A stretch of 64,000 bases of DNA, taken from Lepturacanthus savala (Eukaryota > Chordata > Actinopteri > Scombriformes > Trichiuridae). Shown here piece by piece: positions 1 through 13,060 of the stretch. The position numbers were made by a program, and so were the translations under genes. The stretch lies in assembly GCA_030544235.1 (NCBI GenBank), contig CM060474.1, forward strand, positions 5,939,898-6,003,897, given 5' to 3'. Numbering within the stretch: position 1 is the stretch's first letter; every line of letters starts with the position of its first letter. Under the pieces are notes generated by a model. It was not told the origin of the DNA. It ran no database searches and worked only from the letters and a program-made list of their open reading frames with translations.

Positions 1-7
1 ATTCTGT

Positions 8-8
<1 letters not shown>

Positions 9-63
<55 letters not shown>

Positions 64-74
64 TGTGTGTGTTG
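9..74. repeat. (GT)n microsatellite
   Basis: A nearly pure GT dinucleotide tract with one GA interruption and a GTTG end. It is typical teleost intronic microsatellite DNA and explains any Val-Cys-type reading frame here. Confidence 0.97.
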
Positions 75-689
75 TTTAAACTGCTACATAAAGCCAACTG
101 GCTGATCCAATCTGTGACAACCGTGAGACCTTGGATTTTTTTTTTTCTGACAACAAAGCTACACAGCTTTCTGTGTCCGTACAAATGTACACAGCATAAA
201 TAAAGCATTGTTTATTTTAAATAAAACATGACAAAGTGCATTGGATTGAATTGTTTTTCTATTTATGGGATAAAGATTGTGTTTTCTATATCTTATTCAC
301 TGCCAACAAATCCCATGAAAAAACAATGTCTCTCGATACTTTCTGTCTGTCGCTTTACCTCAGTTCCAAACTTGTTGATTCCCTTTAAATGTTTTAAATC
401 AAATGTAATAGTTTTATTTCTTTTTTTCAGTTAAAGTAATTTCTTACAACTGGGCACCAGACTTTTTAGTTCTTGTTTCCTTAACCAAGAAGAAATGACG
501 CTATTGTTGAGGACTATTTTCATCTGTAGATCAATACACATTTGAGTACTTCTGGCAGCAGGTCCGTGTGTGTGTGTGTGAGAGAGTTAAAGTAAACTAC
601 AATCTGTGTGATGAAAGAACATTTCAGGTACTCAGTGCCGTCGTGGTGTGTTTTCGATGTTTTTTTGGACAATGGTGGTTTGGACAATT
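75..689. other. Unassigned intron, no gene seen
   Basis: AT-rich sequence with a T run near 137 and a short TG tract near 567-580. I see no splice-bounded coding segment and no recognised repeat family. Confidence 0.6.
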
Positions 690-1337
690 GTACTTTGACC
701 ATTGGACTAATCAACATATCTCCACAAAGTATATAACTTTATAAACCACTATTAACTCTCTCTTGCATAGTGTTGTTATGGCAACAATTACTTTATCTTA
801 ATTTCTAAAAAGCTGTGATATAAAATTTAAGTTTTTACAGTTAGGCGTGAAAAGGGCACTTGACCAGGAACTTTTGTTTACAAGTTTTGTTTGGAACATG
901 TCATAGAACATTGTCTTTTATTCAGAATTTTGGAAGATCTCAATATCTAGGGTAGGTAATCTTTGTTCTTTTTTTTTTTTTTTTTTTACATTTAATTAAA
1001 TGTTGAAGTTATACATTTTTATAATGTGCTAAAAAAGATTTATATGCAAATACAAATATACAAATGGAAAATTCCTAGTGTTTACAACCTAATGGAGTCT
1101 TACATATTTTTTATACATCTATTATTTGGGCCATTTTAAGTTTTAAGTAATAAAAACATTCTTTTACATTTTTTTTTACCACATCTAAGTAATATTTTAT
1201 GCAAAGAGGGTTAATAAATATTAGATTTTGGTTTCAGGATATAGAATTTAGGAGAAGAAGAGGAGGAGAAAAAAGTACAATATGTACTTTGACCATTGGA
1301 CTAATCAACTCTCCAAAGTATAAACTTTATAAACCAC
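690..1337. repeat. Direct repeats flanking a TTAA element
   Basis: A segment of about 55-60 bp at 690-750 recurs at 1284-1337 (both read TACTTTGACCATTGGACTAA and end near TTATAAACCAC). Between them lie the family P element at 752-1214 and about 70 bp of extra flank (1215-1283). That extra flank, with AGATTTTGG and a GAGGAGAA-rich stretch, also follows another family P copy at 19603-19680, so a unit larger than the element itself seems to have been copied. Confidence 0.7.
752..1214 (+). mobile_element. Family P TTAA MITE, copy 1 (piggyBac-like)
   Basis: TTAA sits at 752-755 and again at 1211-1214. The ends are degenerate versions of the 13-bp inverted repeat CCCTCTATTGCAT (here CTCTCTTGCAT, and GCAAAGAGGG on the right). 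TTAA target duplication with 13-bp terminal repeats starting CCC is the hallmark of the piggyBac superfamily; the assignment is inferred because no transposase is present. Internal landmarks shared with other copies are GTTAGGCGTGAAAAG, CTTTTATTCAGAATTTTGGA, ATCTAGGGTAGG, GGAAAATTCCTAGTGT and CATCTAAGTAATATT. Confidence 0.85.
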
Positions 1338-2861
1338 CTTTAAAACACAGCCATCATCACCCTCTTGAATATGCAATCTGATTGGCTAGTTTTAATCTCA
1401 CCACCAATCCATGTAGTTCCATTTAGGTTTATTGGCACAGCACTGGCATGCTGTTAGCATTGTGTGTTTAGTTATAGGTCGACATTGTCAGATTATAAAC
1501 TTTATGGATCCAGGCTCCACATCCATGTAGAATAATATGTTTTCAATACATACAATTTCAAATATTATTACAATTCATGTTTATTTTAAGGTTTATCTTA
1601 AGAGAAAAGACAAGCCAGAGATTATTTTTAACAAACTGGCATGATAAATCCACTCCTGTACTCACACATTCACACATGAACGTCTGGTGTGAAATGTGCG
1701 TCACACTTGTGAAAGGCTCACACATTAAAGTCTGTTTGATTCAGCTCCGACTGGTTCAGACGTTTCTGTTCACACATGTAGCATCCTGGTCCAGGTCCAG
1801 ATAGGATCAGGGTCCTGCTACATGTCTGAAAGAAGCTTCAGATGAAGTCTGAGTTTCACTCTGCTCATGGCTCATTAAGTACAAGGACTGTGTTTACTGC
1901 TGAACGTCCATATGTGTGTGTGTGTGTGAGATCACCTACTGTGTTAGTGGCTGCAGGAGTGTGTTTAGCCACACTAATAAGCCTCGCAAACACAAACATG
2001 GACACACACACACACTCAGGGTGTTAGATGTTTGTTTATGGTTTGCTAATTAGCCATGGTCATGAGCAGGAGGCAGCATGACACACACACACACACCAAG
2101 CCCGTTAAATATATTCCTCTCACATTATTATTGATTGAACCTTGCTATCCTTCAACATTGAACAGCAGAGGAGGCTCTAAGTGCAGACGCTTGAGTCCAG
2201 TATCAGAGGATTTATAACTATCTGCTGCAGTGGTTCACAAATATAACTTTAGTTATGTTTAAATTATATTGTGTTGTGGGGTGTGTTACATTGTAAATGC
2301 ATCAAACATAACAGTTTTAAGGCTATTTCTGTGTCTGGGGATTGTTGAAGGTTACAGCAAACGTAAAAGCCAAAAAAACAAAGAAAATCTTGAGTCTGAA
2401 GAACCTTAAAGTGTCACTAGATGCTCCAACTGAACACCAATTCATCAAAAAAGCCTCAACTTCTCTCCAGAAATACTGGAGTCAATGAATGCCTCCATCT
2501 CTAAATGAATAAATAAATAAATCTAAATAAATTCAAAGCTGATAATGAGGTAGCTGGTGGTCATTTTAGAAATTATTTCTCCTTGTAAATACGATCTGTG
2601 AAGGCCTGTAGCAGCTGTCTGCTCTGTGGGTGTTGATTGACAGCTGTAATTGACAGTTGGTTCACCTGCTGCCAGGACACACACTGAGTCAGACTATTGT
2701 CACAGTTGTTACCACTAATTAGCTCAAATGACATAATTAATTAAAATAAAAATAACCAAAATGATCTTATCAATTATTAGTATTGAAGGTTTTGGAGTTC
2801 TTATCATAGAGGTTAATATACTTCATTCTTGTACAGTATTATATAACCCATATATATATAA
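1338..2861. other. Unassigned intron with short CA/GT tracts
   Basis: Single-copy-looking sequence with short CA or GT runs near 1915, 2000 and 2081, and an AAAT tetranucleotide run near 2503-2524. Short open frames here lack homology I recognise and have no intron-exon signals in keeping with trhde. Confidence 0.55.
2634..2656 (+). promoter_or_regulatory. Paired PBX-MEIS-like motifs
   Basis: TGATTGACAG at 2634-2643 matches the established PBX-MEIS/PREP composite site exactly, and a second AATTGACAG follows at 2648-2656, separated by an E-box (CAGCTG). Spacing and pairing suggest a possible enhancer motif. Chance occurrence is not excluded, and no conservation data are available here. Confidence 0.3.
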
Positions 2862-3186
2862 TTCATAGCGTTGCCATATGGCAACAATTACTTCATCTTA
2901 ATTTTTCTAAAAAGCTGTGATATAAAATATATGTGTTTAGAGTTAGGCGTGAAAAGGGGGCTTTTATTTTGGAAGGATGAGGTCATATGATCAGGATATC
3001 CTGTTTGTTCATTGACATGTGAGCATCACTGTCTCACGAGTGAAAATTGTCTTTTATTCAGAATTTTGGAAAATTTTCACCAAATGAAAAAATTAACTCA
3101 CTATCTAGGGTAAGTAAACTTTCTTTATTTATTACATTGAATTCATTTTTTTCTAATATGCTGAAAATGATTGTTCCCATACATGT
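2862..3186 (+). mobile_element. Family P TTAA MITE, copy 2, truncated
   Basis: Carries the 5' half of the family: the subterminal palindrome GTTGCCATATGGCAAC, the GTTAGGCGTGAAAAGGGGG block, AGGATATCCTG, ATTCAGAATTTTGGA and ACTATCTAGGGTA. The right half is missing; the sequence changes at about 3187 into an unrelated LINE fragment, and the outer TTAACCCTC end is also absent. Confidence 0.85.
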
Positions 3187-3510
3187 AGTTGTGACAGCCC
3201 TCTTCTCTCACACCAACTACCTTCATGTCCTCTTTCACTACGTCCTTTAAACCTTCTCTTTGGTCTTCTTCTAGATCTCCTGCCTGGCCCTCAGCATCCT
3301 TCTACCATATATTCATTATGTCTCCTTTTGGACATGTCCAAACCATTTCAGTCTGACTTTATCTCCTCTAACATGTGCTGTCCTTCTGATTCATTCCTGA
3401 TCCTATCCATCCTGGTCCAAAAGAGAACCTCAGCATCTTCATCTCTGCTACCTCCAGCTCTGCCTCTTCTCTTTTCCTCAGTGACACTGATCCATCATGA
3501 CACGTGTCCA
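3187..3510 (-). mobile_element. Non-LTR retrotransposon 3' part, antisense
   Basis: Read on the minus strand, frameshifted segments resemble the C-terminal region of fish non-LTR reverse transcriptases: VAEMKMLRF, then GDKVRLKWFGHVQK, and DVVKEDMKVVGVREE. These correspond to the conserved post-RT block where such proteins read EMRMLRW, RLRWYGHV and DVVKEDM. Frameshifts and stops make it a dead fragment. Its upstream part continues at 4601-4815, beyond an inserted second LINE. Confidence 0.8.
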
Positions 3511-4600
3511 GGTATGGATCTGTAACTGTATGCCGACGATACTGTTGCATACACATGCAAAAACAGCTGAATTTGCAGCCAGGAAGCTAACAGCTTCTAT
3601 GGGAAGGATCACAGAGTGGCTTGACTGTCCTTAACATGAGAAAGACAACAGGAAAGACAACTGGGCTTCCAGTGGCAGCATTTTCATAAAAGCAGTGAAT
3701 ATTAAAATGGTGAGGGGGGTTAAATATCTGGGATTAACAGTCGATTCAAATCTAAGTTGATGTTAAAAATGTGGAAAAAAATGACCAAAACCATTAGATA
3801 CAATCTAAAACATTTCAGACATATTAGATGCTGTCTTTCCATGCATGCTGCACAGATATCTATGCACAATATTATCCTTTCTCACTTGTATTGTATAACT
3901 TGTAGGGACAATAACTGTCAAACCATTGGAATCTCTGTATAAACTAATCTTAAAAACCCTGGAAAGAAAATCTATGCAGTTTCACCACTGCAGGATTCTG
4001 CAGAAGCATCACCTGCTTAGCTTTGACAATGTTAAACTGCTTGCCAATTTGTGTCTTTTGTTTAACTTTTGTTTGTTTAATTGTAAGACTTTAAATGGCC
4101 TGGCTCCTCCCCCAATGCATCACTTTATTAATTTACATCCTCAGCAGTCTAAAATCCACTAGAATATTATTAATAAGAGAACGTTCTGTGCCCTTCATTC
4201 AGCTTTCTCTGTAAAAGCTAGAACTCAGTGGAACTCTCTCCCTGAACAAATTCAAAAATCTACTGAAAGACACTGAACTCTGGAATCACTGATCCGATTT
4301 ATTTTAATATGATTGTGTGACCGTGTTTGTGTGTGTCTCAGTGGGTGTGAATGTGTTTTTATACATGTGTGAGTGGATTAACTCTACAGTTTTGTGTCAT
4401 TATGTCATTGTCATTTTCCTGTGATGTTTTATTAGTGTCTTACTGCTATTTCTTTGTGATGTTTTTTTAACATGTGTTTGACTTGTGACCTGCTGGGGGA
4501 CTGCAGATGTAAATTAGCTCTGATACTCTGGTACAATGCATCAAATGAGAATATTTCTTCATGGTCCCTTTACAAATAAACCTACTACTAATACTGTCTC
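3511..4600 (+). mobile_element. L2/CR1-type LINE 3' end nested in another LINE
   Basis: On the plus strand the reverse-transcriptase palm motif YADDT is read at 3529-3543. It is followed by VKYLGLTVDSNLS (from about 3718), a segment with HFRHIRCCLS, a stretch with HHCRILQKHHLLSFDN and the LNGLAPPPMHHFI block, then a 3' untranslated tail ending near GGGGGACTGCAGATG and a short CCTACTACTA end. These blocks match the C-terminal part of fish L2/CR1-like LINEs. Several stops and frameshifts show that it is inactive and 5'-truncated. Both flanks belong to one antisense LINE, so this copy looks inserted into it. Confidence 0.82.
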
Positions 4601-4815
4601 TAGTCCAGACAGCTGCTCTCACCACAGTTTTTACACCTTTCATTTTAGCTGAAACTCTTCTATCACACATCACACATGACACTTTTCTCCACCTGTTCCA
4701 ACCTGTACACACTTCTTCATCTTTTATCACACTCTCCATTTGCTCTGGACTGTTGACCTTCAGTACATAAAATCCTCTGCCTTCTTTATCTCTTTTCCCT
4801 GTAACCTCACACATC
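4601..4815 (-). mobile_element. Upstream part of the antisense non-LTR LINE
   Basis: The minus strand encodes WNRWRKVSCVMCDRRVSAKM followed by GVKTVVRAAV, the segment that normally precedes the YGSE-type block in fish non-LTR elements. It is the continuation of the fragment at 3187-3510, interrupted by the L2-like insert. The 115-codon open frame here is a remnant, not a gene. Confidence 0.75.
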
Positions 4816-5703
4816 CATTTGGCTCCCTCTCATTCACACACATATATTTCTTTTGTGTTTTGTTATCAAAACAAACAATACAAATTGTGATAATAGATTT
4901 TGTGAAAAATGTTGGAGAAAAGGAAAAACAAATGACCCTATTCTGGCCTCAAAGAGGGAGCACATATTACTCCAAAATCATTTATTTAAAATAAAAGTAA
5001 AACACACATTCAGTAATGTAAATCAAGTGGTACTATATACAAATTTGTGTGTGTGGGTGGTTGTGTGTAGGAACACGTCAAACATGGCTGCCGTGACCAC
5101 ATGCACCTTTGTTCTATGAGAGAGACTGACGACCATGTAAAGGTTAAAGGTCAATTGATGAATGTGTTCAAGGGTGCAAAGCCAAAAAGGTTTAAATGGT
5201 GCAAATAGAACAAATTAACTTAACCATTAAATAACCTAACACTATGAACAGCAGCCAATAATAATTTTGCTTTGGTGTGTGTTTTGTAGGCAAAGTTTAA
5301 CATAATCAAAATGTCACATATTCATCTGTGGGCCCAACACGTACATAACCTGAAACATCTCCTCAACAAACTGTGCAACTGCATCTTAATTTAGATGAAG
5401 AATGTCTTCTTCCAGTGATCCTGCATGATTTTCATGGCATTTTGCTAAAGGTTGGTGCTACAGCTACATGATGAATTTAAATGGCTACAGCTTGGTGTAT
5501 GGGAGCACAGTGGGGATTTGATGGTGTTGAGGAGGATCAAATCCCATGTACATAAATAAATAACAACTGCACAATGTGATGTCAGAATGATGTCCAAAAA
5601 TGTCCTCAGTTCAAAGGTCAAATGAGAAACCTCAATATTACATCCAAGGTTGGATCATGGTTAGACATCCAAACAGTGGACCTAGTTTGTTCATAGAATA
5701 AAC
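4816..5703. other. Unassigned intron
   Basis: No coding potential or recognised repeat. It includes a GT-rich patch near 5047-5068. Confidence 0.5.
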
Positions 5704-6049
5704 TACTGTTCAAAGGTTTGGGGTCACCTAAACAAGTTAGTGTTTTCCATGAAAAGTCTTTTATTTACCACCATGAGTTGTTAAATGAATAGAAACTTTT
5801 ATTACATTATCCTTCTGATGAAATGAGCAAATTGTACCTTTAGAACACTGGAGTGATAGTTGCTGGAAATGGGCCTCTACACACTTATGTAGATATTGAT
5901 GCACCAAAAACCAGACATTTACAGCTAGAATAGTCACAATGTATAGTGTATTTCTGATTAGTTTTAAGTTATCATCATTGAAAAACTGCTTTTTAAAAAA
6001 AAAATAAAAATAAGGACATTTCTAAGTGACCTCAAACTTTTGAGTAGTA
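5704..6049 (-). mobile_element. Internally deleted Tc1-like transposon (MITE)
   Basis: TA dinucleotides bound an element with inverted ends: CTGTTCAAAGGTTTGGGGTC on the left, and on the right the complement of CTACTCAAAAGTTTGAGGTC. The internal blocks ACCACCATGAGTTGTTAAAT, ATTACATTATCCTTCTGATG and CACTGGAGTGATAGTTGCTG match the terminal regions of a familiar fish Tc1-type transposon. The whole transposase gene is missing, leaving about 346 bp of ends. Confidence 0.88.
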
Positions 6050-6321
6050 GTAGATGTCCAGAAGTGACCCAAGTGACCCAATAGACATGTATATCCAGTG
6101 TCCAATGATTAGTGGGAAAGAGCAAAGTAAAACCAGAAAAACACTTTAGCCAGAAAAAAAGAGACACAAACATTTCCAGATGAATCTGTAAAGGCTGGTA
6201 GCTTTGGGATGGGAGTCCTGCAGAACAAAAAGCCCTTGGGAGTGGAGCAGCTTCAGCTCATCTAGAAAACAGCTGAGCTGAAGGTTGGTTTGTGGTGCTC
6301 TCAGTCCTGTCAGTAAATATA

Positions 6322-6665
6322 GCTGTGTAGATTAAGCGATTAATCGATAGTTGCTGACTATCAAATGAATCACCAACTATTGTGATAATCCATTAATCAA
6401 TGAGTCATTTGAGTCATTTGTAAGAGGAAAATATCCAAATTCTCTGGTTCCACCTTCTCAAATCTCATTATTTTCTGGTTTGTTTAGTCTTCTATAATAA
6501 ACTGATGATCTCTAAGTTGTGGACTGTTAATCTGTACCAAAAAAAACATTTTAGGCTGCATATTCAGCATTTTACACTTTTATAAAGCAAACAACTAATC
6601 AGTTAATCTCAATATTTCAATAATGGATAGATAAATCAACTATCAAAATAGTTGCAGCTCTTTCA
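6322..6665. repeat. Dispersed fish repeat with ATTAATCGAT ends
   Basis: Starts near GATTAAGCGATTAATCGATA and ends in AATAGTTGCAGCTC. It has the internal block CCAAATTCTCTGGTTCCA, TTTCTGGTTTGTTTAGTCTT and GTTGTGGACTGTTAATCTG. The same family occurs three times at 38846-39565. Ends of the type GGGCTGCAACTA and internal CGATTAATCG are familiar from fish genomes. I treat it as a non-autonomous DNA repeat of unassigned class. Confidence 0.75.

Positions 6666-7985
<1,320 letters not shown>

Positions 7986-8053
<68 letters not shown>
7986..8053. repeat. (CA)n microsatellite
   Basis: A pure CA tract of about 34 units. Reading frames with His-Thr or Val-Cys runs around it are artefacts. Confidence 0.98.
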
Positions 8054-8054
<1 letters not shown>

Positions 8055-9560
8055 CAACTTGCCTGGGATTGCAGATGACAATAAGCCTATATCTGGCACA
8101 TTTACATGAAGGACCCAAGCAAGTTCTCATGTTAATTAATGTGCATTGCCCCTTCTTAAATAAATAAACAAGCAAACAGGGAAAAAAAAATGTGTGTGAG
8201 TGTGTGAGTGTGTGCGTGCATTCGTGCCTGTTTGTGTATGTGTGTGTGTGTTAAACAGCTCTGACTCTGCTGTCAGCCCGCCAGAATACACATTGCTATT
8301 TCCATCCGCATATGGTTGAATTAACGTGTGTGAGAGAGAGATCAACAGATGAAGGCAGCAAATCTGTTTTCCTGAATCTTGGCCCAGTGTTTTCCTTTGT
8401 CTGTTTTAATTAACAAATAGCTGAGAGAAACACTCTGGGAGCATCTTCCTGGTAAAACTCCTGCATATGTTTGCATGTGTGTATGTGTATGTGTGTGAAT
8501 ATTTATGGTCATAATAAGGTCACAATAATGCAGACTTTTCAAATAATGAGTGAGAAAACGTTGCAGGTGAGAATATGAAGCAAAAAAACAACAGGTCTGG
8601 CTTGACCAATGAGATTTTAATCTGTAAATTCATAGTCAGACATGGCAGGAAATAATATGCCATTATTTTTTTCAACATGTTATTATAAATGTGTAAATCC
8701 AGGCTCTGGATGGCCATGTTTGCACTGTTAATCAGATTTGAAGATTTATACCAACTTCGATTTGATGCAATTGACAATTGAATCACTTCTTTTACACATA
8801 GTAGTAGCACTTCAAAGCAGCAAGAAACACAATTTGATGTGTAGAAGTGACGGAGTTCCCCTTTAAGGTTGTTCAGAGCTCACTGCCCTTTGTTAACCAT
8901 CATCTGTGTTCATGTTAGTGTTGGAACTCATCTACTGTACAAACTCCATCTGTTTCCCTCAGCTGATGCGTTAAAAACAGCTCGTCTGCTCACGTTTCAC
9001 TCCACATGTTCTCCATCTGTTCACCTGAGAACAACAACAGCAGCAGCAGCTCTGAACTCTGAACCTAACAGCAGTATTCCACCTATAACACATTAATAAG
9101 GTTAATCACTATCTGATGACAGTTTCAAAAATCGTCGAAACAACGTCCGGACTCTGAGTCAAAATGGCAAAATACCATAAAACAATGTAAAAACTCTAGG
9201 ATCATATCTTGATTTTATTCTAAAACGTTGCTCTTTAAATCATAAAACATGATCCTGTTGTGTCTGATGGATGTCGACATGATCACCATGACAGCAGCAG
9301 AGATGGCTAATCTGACAGATGGCTGCAATATTTACTCTAACACTTATACTCACACTCACAATGTATAACAATTTATGTGAGAAGTTATTGAGCTAATCTG
9401 CTCTTTTGCAAGCTTTTTTTTATTTGAAAATAAATGTTTAATAATAGTGATGATAGACAGGATTACTGCATCTCTTTTATATTCATAGCCTTGACTATGA
9501 GATTGAGACACTAGATCAGAAACTGTCCAATCACAGAATAACTTTGTATTCATAGTATTT
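8054..9560. other. Unassigned intron with imperfect TG tracts
   Basis: Imperfect TG runs lie at about 8191-8252 and 8462-8500. The remainder has no recognised repeat; the weak open frames lack splice signals and homology. Confidence 0.5.
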
Positions 9561-9640
9561 ATAAATAATTTATCATTTATACAGCACCTTTCTAGTCTTT
9601 ATGACCTCTCAAATCACTTTAAACTACAAGTGTCCGTTCA
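9561..9640 (-). repeat. LINE-type 3' tail fragment, antisense
   Basis: ATTTATACAGCACCTTTCTAG followed by CTCAAATCACTTTAAACTAC is the complement of the AGTGATTTGAGAGG...GGTGCTGTATAAATGATAAAT type tail common to fish L2-like elements. Only the end is present. Confidence 0.5.
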
Positions 9641-9895
9641 CATCACAATCACATTTTTTGATACTGGTTCTGATACTGACGCCATTATTTTGATACTGGC
9701 ATCAATTTGATGAAATTCAAATATTTGAGATAAGATTTTCATTGTAATTATGCATTGAAAACTGCTTGGTAACATTGACACAGTCCTTTTTTAAATGTCA
9801 CTGCTGCAGTCAGTGGATTGCATTTGTTTTCAGCCACAGGACATTGATAGAGACTAACTTTTTAGTTTAGCTCTTTAGCCAGGTAGGAAAATACC

Positions 9896-10000
9896 TTGGG
9901 TGTATTATAGAATTGGATAACGCACGGAAAAATTCATTTCAATGGAAGTTGCTCACCTGGCGCATACGCCGAAAATGTTCATAACTTCTGGGAGTGCCTG
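9896..10000 (-). mobile_element. End fragment of hAT-like MITE
   Basis: TGTATTATAGAATTGGATA followed by TTCATTTCAATGGAAG and CTGGCGCATACGCC matches, in reverse, the right end of the nested element at 36084-36633 (TGTATTATAGAACTGGATA on its complement). The opposite end was not found, so this copy is truncated or decayed. Confidence 0.6.
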
Positions 10001-10229
10001 CTGAGAGGTAGAGACATGTCAATAATACCTCCATGGAAAACACAGGTACTTTTTATGCTAATGGTCCTGGGTTATTTAATTGTTCTGTCACTGTAACTCA
10101 CCACTGCTGCTGTTTATCATGAACGTGACGGTCCCTTAATGGCCACTAATTACCCAAAACACACACTAAACAAAAAGCACATACATATCTCACAGCCTCC
10201 CCATTACTTAATCAAGAATTGACTCTTTG

Positions 10230-10850
10230 ACAGACTCCAGGTCCCTGTACACCCAGTACCAGAGCTTGGTCCACATTGCCAGTAGTAAGTCAGACTTGTT
10301 TTCAGTGGGAATTGGGCTCCACCAAGGCAGATCAATCTATCAGTCAATCTATGTTCTACCCTTACCTATATTCATGAACTCTGGGTAGTGACTGAAAGGG
10401 CAAGATTAAGGGTACAAGCAAAGTTTCTTCTGCAGGGTGAACACCTAAATCTGAGCCCATGATTTTCAGCTTGAAAAGGATGGATTGCAGCCTCCAGGTC
10501 ATGTATAAGATCCAGCAACTGAGCCGAAAGGTGAAGCTCTTGATTTACCGGTTGATCTACATTCCTCCACAGGGTGTCTGGTCTCTCCCTTAGAGATAGG
10601 GTGAGAAGCTCGGTCATCTGAGGGAACCTCAGAGTAGAACCACTGCTCCTCTGCATTAAGAGGTAGCCAGATGAGGTGGGTCAGGCCTCCTGTCTGAAAA
10701 GACCTAGGACATGTTGAAGAGACTATGCCTCTCGACTGGCCTGGGAACACCTTTGGCTTCCCCTGGAAGAGCTGGATGAAGTAGCTGGGGAGAGGGAAGT
10801 CTGGGCTTCTCTACTGAGGCTGCTGCCCCCACGACCTAACTTCAGATAAG
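10230..10850 (+). mobile_element. Non-LTR retrotransposon RT remnant
   Basis: Plus-strand frames contain GLHQGRSIYQ (the GLRQGC region), fragments of the QAAEMSFLRRV block (near 10405-10435), LSRKVKLLIYRLIYIPP (near 10520), a degenerate LSLRDRV-like block and a terminal LEELDEVAGEREVWASLLRL-like end (near 10765-10825) followed by a CCCCCACGACC stretch. The order is scrambled relative to intact elements, because the IYVPT block follows the FLRR block, and stops are frequent. It is a rearranged 3' LINE remnant. The two minus-strand open frames across it are shadows. Confidence 0.78.
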
Positions 10851-10951
10851 TGAGAGAAGATAAAGATGAAAGCTAAGAGTTGTTTTGATATTCAAACCAA
10901 AGCAGTTCAGTCAGTGCCAAAAAAGAACCAAAGATCAGTCTCCAGACGTGA

Positions 10952-11079
10952 GTGCAGGTTTTTGTTCCAACAAAGCATTTACACACCTGATTCTATTAAT
11001 CAACCACTAGAGTTCTTGATTAGGACCTTCATTAGTAGAATCGGGTGTGTTAGTGCTTGGTTGGAACAAAAACCTGCAC
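10952..11079. mobile_element. Foldback MITE with GTGCAGG ends
   Basis: The arms are GTGCAGGTTTTTGTTCCAAC on the left and its complement GTTGGAACAAAAACCTGCAC on the right. The palindrome continues inwards (ACACACCTGATTCTA against TAGAATCGGGTGTGT). The right flank GCAGCTCTCTAGGACCAGGG is also a common companion of this repeat in fish. There is no coding capacity. Confidence 0.85.
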
Positions 11080-12769
11080 CCACTGCAGCTCTCTAGGACC
11101 AGGGTTACCTACACCTGGTCTAGCCCAAAGACACTCTAACTCTGATCCATAGCTGCCCCCCGCTGTGAGTGTCAGAACAGACTGACCCCACAACATGAAA
11201 ACACACAAATTCCCAGTGCAAGGGTAGCAAGCCCATTTCTGTAAAAGGGATTAGAATAAAAGTCTGTTTCTGTTTTCCGGTTAAACTCCTTACAACTGAA
11301 CCAGCTGATTATTGAAAGCTTCAAACAACTCTCTCTCTCTCCCTTTGTGTTTCTGTGTTTAGACAATTTGTGTGAGTGTGTGTGTGTGCGTGTGCGTGTG
11401 TGTGTGAGAGAGAAATGGCTTCAGGATGAAATTGAGTACAAAGCTGTAGACAAAATATTACTTTATCATCTCCCTTTCTCCTAACTCACCTCTAAACCAA
11501 CAAAAAGAGACAAAACAACCAGAGTGAAGGAGAAACACAAACCACCATTAAAACATGTTTATGTCCAATTATATTTATGACTTAATTTACTGTGGAGCAT
11601 CAGAGTCTGAAGCATATCATTGTTATTCAGTCTGTTTCATTTGCTCCACACCAGCAGCAGCCTGAAGGTAACGTTTATCCGGACTCAGAAGAGAGAAACG
11701 AGCCTTCTGAGACCAGATTTTGATGGAAATTAAAAGGACGAAGTCTTCAGTCAGCCAAAGGCACCACAATATTTACACCGAACCTTTTCATTTTCATCAC
11801 CACAACGAACCCACATAGCACTATGACTACTAGATGATATATTTTTTTTAATACATCGGGTAGCATCAGGCCATGGAGACCTTTTTAATTACCGAAGTTT
11901 CCAGATAAGCACCTTGAAAAATGTCTGTCAAAATTCGTTTGTGAAACTTTAAATTTAATGAAGTCTAGTCTCTTGTCTGCCAGGATACCTGACCTTGCAG
12001 TACACTAACACATTCTGATCCCTGTGTGAACTGCATTGATGGACCAGGAGAAACACTGAGTTTTCAACTTCTACTCTATGAAACACATTAATGCTCAAAA
12101 GTTCACATATATTGTTCTTTAATGCACTTAAATGGATTATTTACATTTTAATATAATATTATAGTCATTCTGGACTTCATAATTACATAAAATGGTATTT
12201 TGACACTTTTACGAGAGTTAATAGAGTTAAGTTGATAGTTTATCATCTACTCATACTTCTACCAGAGTAATGGATGTGAAGACATTTGACACCTCTATTA
12301 GACACAGAAATTCATTGGTTAGGTTTTGAAAAGGAAAAATTCTAACCACCATTAGAATCTAACCACAATCCAACTCCAAATGAGGACAATTTGTCCCCTT
12401 AAACACATGCCATTGGTCTAATTGCTTCTATGTCAGATGTTGAGTTATATAGTCTATGGGATTAGGCTGCATGTTGAAAAAAAAATATGCAATGGGTACC
12501 CAGTTTGTTGAAATGTGGTGGATAAAGTAACACCATTTGTACTGTGAATGAGAACAGATTTAGTTAATCCATGCAAATCCATGACTGTTAATTGTTATTA
12601 TGGTGTGGTGGCCATTTGATAAGACTATTATTCCTTTTATATAAATATATATATATATAAAGTCCAATTTTAGACCCATTGGTCTGAATGCATTGGCAGT
12701 CAATGTAGAATTTTATTAAAATGACACTAGTATAGAGTACTATTAACACATATTAGATATTGTGCATTT
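11080..12769. other. Unassigned intron with TC/GT and TA tracts
   Basis: CT repeats near 11330-11342, an imperfect GT tract at about 11372-11408 and a short (TA)n at 12640-12659. The rest holds nothing I recognise. Confidence 0.5.
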
Positions 12770-13060
12770 TAAACTCCTTACATGGGTACAACAACACCAA
12801 CACTGACACTATACATGTATTAGTCAGAGTTAACTTTAAACTACAGTGTTGAAATTCCCAGAACAATTTGTACAAATATTCTCAAACACTAGTGTGGAGT
12901 ACTATTGACACTTGACAAGTGTTGACCAGTATTAATTTAGTGTTGAAATAACTATATCTGAGTGAATAAACCTTAACACTATGCCAGTGTTACATGCTTT
13001 CTTGGTGTTAAAATTAACACTCTCAGAGCTGATTTAACACTGGCTTTTTGCTGTATTGTT
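12770..13060. repeat. Repeat rich in AGTGTT/AACACT half-sites
   Basis: AACACT, AGTGTTGA and related words recur in both orientations, including GTGTTAAAATTAACACT as a local palindrome near 13007-13022. The composition resembles a dispersed fish repeat built on TTAACACTG motifs. No ends or target duplication could be defined. Confidence 0.45.

Noticed and set aside
10372..10750. Two overlapping minus-strand open frames of 83-94 codons
   Set aside because: They are antisense to a sense-strand LINE remnant whose plus-strand frames carry recognisable RT wording.
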